Assembly: GCA_047632595.1 (NCBI GenBank)
Contig: JBLIDK010000001.1
Span: forward strand, 76,262 to 140,261
Length of the DNA stretch: 64,000 bases
Origin: JBLIDK01 sp047632595
Lineage (GTDB): Bacteria; Bacteroidota; Bacteroidia; Sphingobacteriales; Sphingobacteriaceae
Direction of reading: 5' to 3'
Under the pieces are notes generated by a model, which ran no database searches, was not told where the DNA came from, and worked only from the letters and a program-made list of their open reading frames with translations. The translations under genes were made by a program, and so were the position numbers. Shown here piece by piece: positions 63,120 through 64,000 of this stretch (the stretch's first letter is position 1; each line of letters starts with the position of its first letter).

Positions 63120-64000
63120 CTAAACAAAAACTTTTTCAATCAGATTATTACCGAAACTGTAGGGAATAAAAGAGTAACCAGAAATCTTTTTAGTTAGTAT
63201 TAAACTAGCCTTTTTTCCGATTCCAATTGTTCCCAATTCACCTTCTACTTCCATTGCAAAGGCTGCGTTTATTGTGGCTGCGTTTATTGCTTCTTCAGGC
63301 AGCATATTCATCTTAAAACAAGCCAATGAAACTACTAAATTCATATTTCCACTAGGCGCAGAACCAGGATTATAGTCAGTTGCTAAGGAAACCAAGCAAT
63401 TGTTATCAATTAACTCACGAGCTGGAGCATAAGGTATTGAAATGAACAAACTGCAACCAGGTAATAAAGTCGCAATTGTTTGTGAATTTTGTAGAGCTTT
63501 AATGTCTTCTTTTGTCACCACTTCTAGGTGATCTACACTTAACGCCTTATTTTTAATACACGCTTCAATGGCTCCAAAGGAATTAAATTGGTTGACATGA
63601 ACTTTTGGTTTTAGACTTAGTTTTACGCCAGCTTCTAATATTCTTGTTGTTTCTTCAATGTCGAAGTAGCCTTTCTCACAAAATGCATCTACATAATCAG
63701 CTAAGCCTTCTTCAGCAATCTGCGGAAGCATTTCATTCACTATTTCATCAATGTAGCCTTTGTGATTGTTTTTATACTTAGCAGGAAATGCATGAGCTCC
63801 TAGAAAAGTAGCTTTCACAGGAATTGGCGATTTTTCCTTGATTTTTCGAATAACTCGAAGCATTTTGAGTTCATTCTCAAGGCTTAGTCCATAGCCGCTT
63901 TTAATTTCAATAGCTCCAGTTCCCATTGAAATAACTTCTTCTAAACGCTCCCAACTTTGATCAAATAATTCTGATTCGGAACATTGTTCCAGTTTTTTTG
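63120..64000 (-). CDS. hutI: Imidazolonepropionase (5' end beyond the window)
   Basis: The C-terminal 293 residues or so of HutI, open to the right edge. The enzyme hydrolyses imidazolone-5-propionate to N-formiminoglutamate, which FtcD can then use. Family stretches: IEIKSGYGLSLENELKML, LGAHAFP, DAFCEKGYF, and the amidohydrolase-type LATDYNPGSAPSGNM near the end. About a quarter of the protein, including the N-terminal metal-binding part, lies outside. hutH and hutU are not in view. Confidence 0.95.
   Translation of the reverse strand, partial: KKLEQCSESELFDQSWERLEEVISMGTGAIEIKSGYGLSLENELKMLRVIRKIKEKSPIPVKATFLGAHAFPAKYKNNHKGYIDEIVNEMLPQIAEEGLADYVDAFCEKGYFDIEETTRILEAGVKLSLKPKVHVNQFNSFGAIEACIKNKALSVDHLEVVTKEDIKALQNSQTIATLLPGCSLFISIPYAPARELIDNNCLVSLATDYNPGSAPSGNMNLVVSLACFKMNMLPEEAINAATINAAFAMEVEGELGTIGIGKKASLILTKKISGYSFIPYSFGNNLIEKVFV

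Overview
The window is AT-rich chromosomal DNA from a member of the Bacteroidota, most likely a marine or aquatic Flavobacteriales-type organism. The evidence is: an LpxC-FabZ fusion protein; the type IX secretion regulator PorX together with secreted proteins carrying type IX C-terminal sorting domains; DUF2723 and DivIC-type proteins; lipoproteins with CKK-type sequences after the lipobox; and promoters of the Bacteroidetes pattern TTG-N19/20-TAnnTTTG. Nearly everything is core genome. I see no phage, insertion sequence, CRISPR array or defence island.

Layout. 0-5 kb: a cold-shock type DEAD-box helicase, a decayed TonB-dependent receptor, a type IX cargo protein and a small lipoprotein. 5-13 kb: tsaD divergent from a giant tamB, which converges on a membrane-anchored patatin phospholipase. 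12.7-17 kb (minus): porX, tsaE, alanine dehydrogenase and a DegT-type aminotransferase. 17-23.7 kb (plus): an HD hydrolase, then the lipid A and fatty acid run lpxD, lpxC-fabZ, lpxA, a lone ABC ATPase, efp and fabG, closed by a strong terminator. 23.8-25.9 kb: a VWA-like membrane protein. 25.8-28.6 kb (minus): carA-eno-divIC. 28.7-31.8 kb: a membrane protein, an M43 metalloprotease lipoprotein and another lipoprotein, lying between carA and the ribosomal cluster.

32-49.8 kb is the complete str-S10-spc-alpha supercluster on the minus strand (rpsL to rplQ, including secY, map, infA, rpmJ and rpoA; no tuf). It is driven by a well-formed promoter before rpsL and ends in a strong terminator after rplQ. 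50.2-51.2 kb is a secreted-protein gene broken by three one-base losses, all in poly-A runs. 51.2-53.8 kb (minus) holds tRNA-Gln, prs, rplY and pth. 54-57 kb is a large DUF2723 membrane protein. 57-61.4 kb (minus) is ftcD-aroC-FAD oxidoreductase. The right end has a PKD lipoprotein, a 43-codon DUF4184-like remnant and the truncated hutI gene; hutI and ftcD together point to histidine degradation via formiminoglutamate.

I found no convincing undescribed multi-gene system. The observations most worth checking are the triple poly-A frameshift gene, an almost identical 15-base promoter core shared by the ribosomal operon and tRNA-Gln, a small family of GC-rich hairpin repeats in three intergenic regions, an intrinsic terminator that runs straight into a start codon, and three gene remnants.
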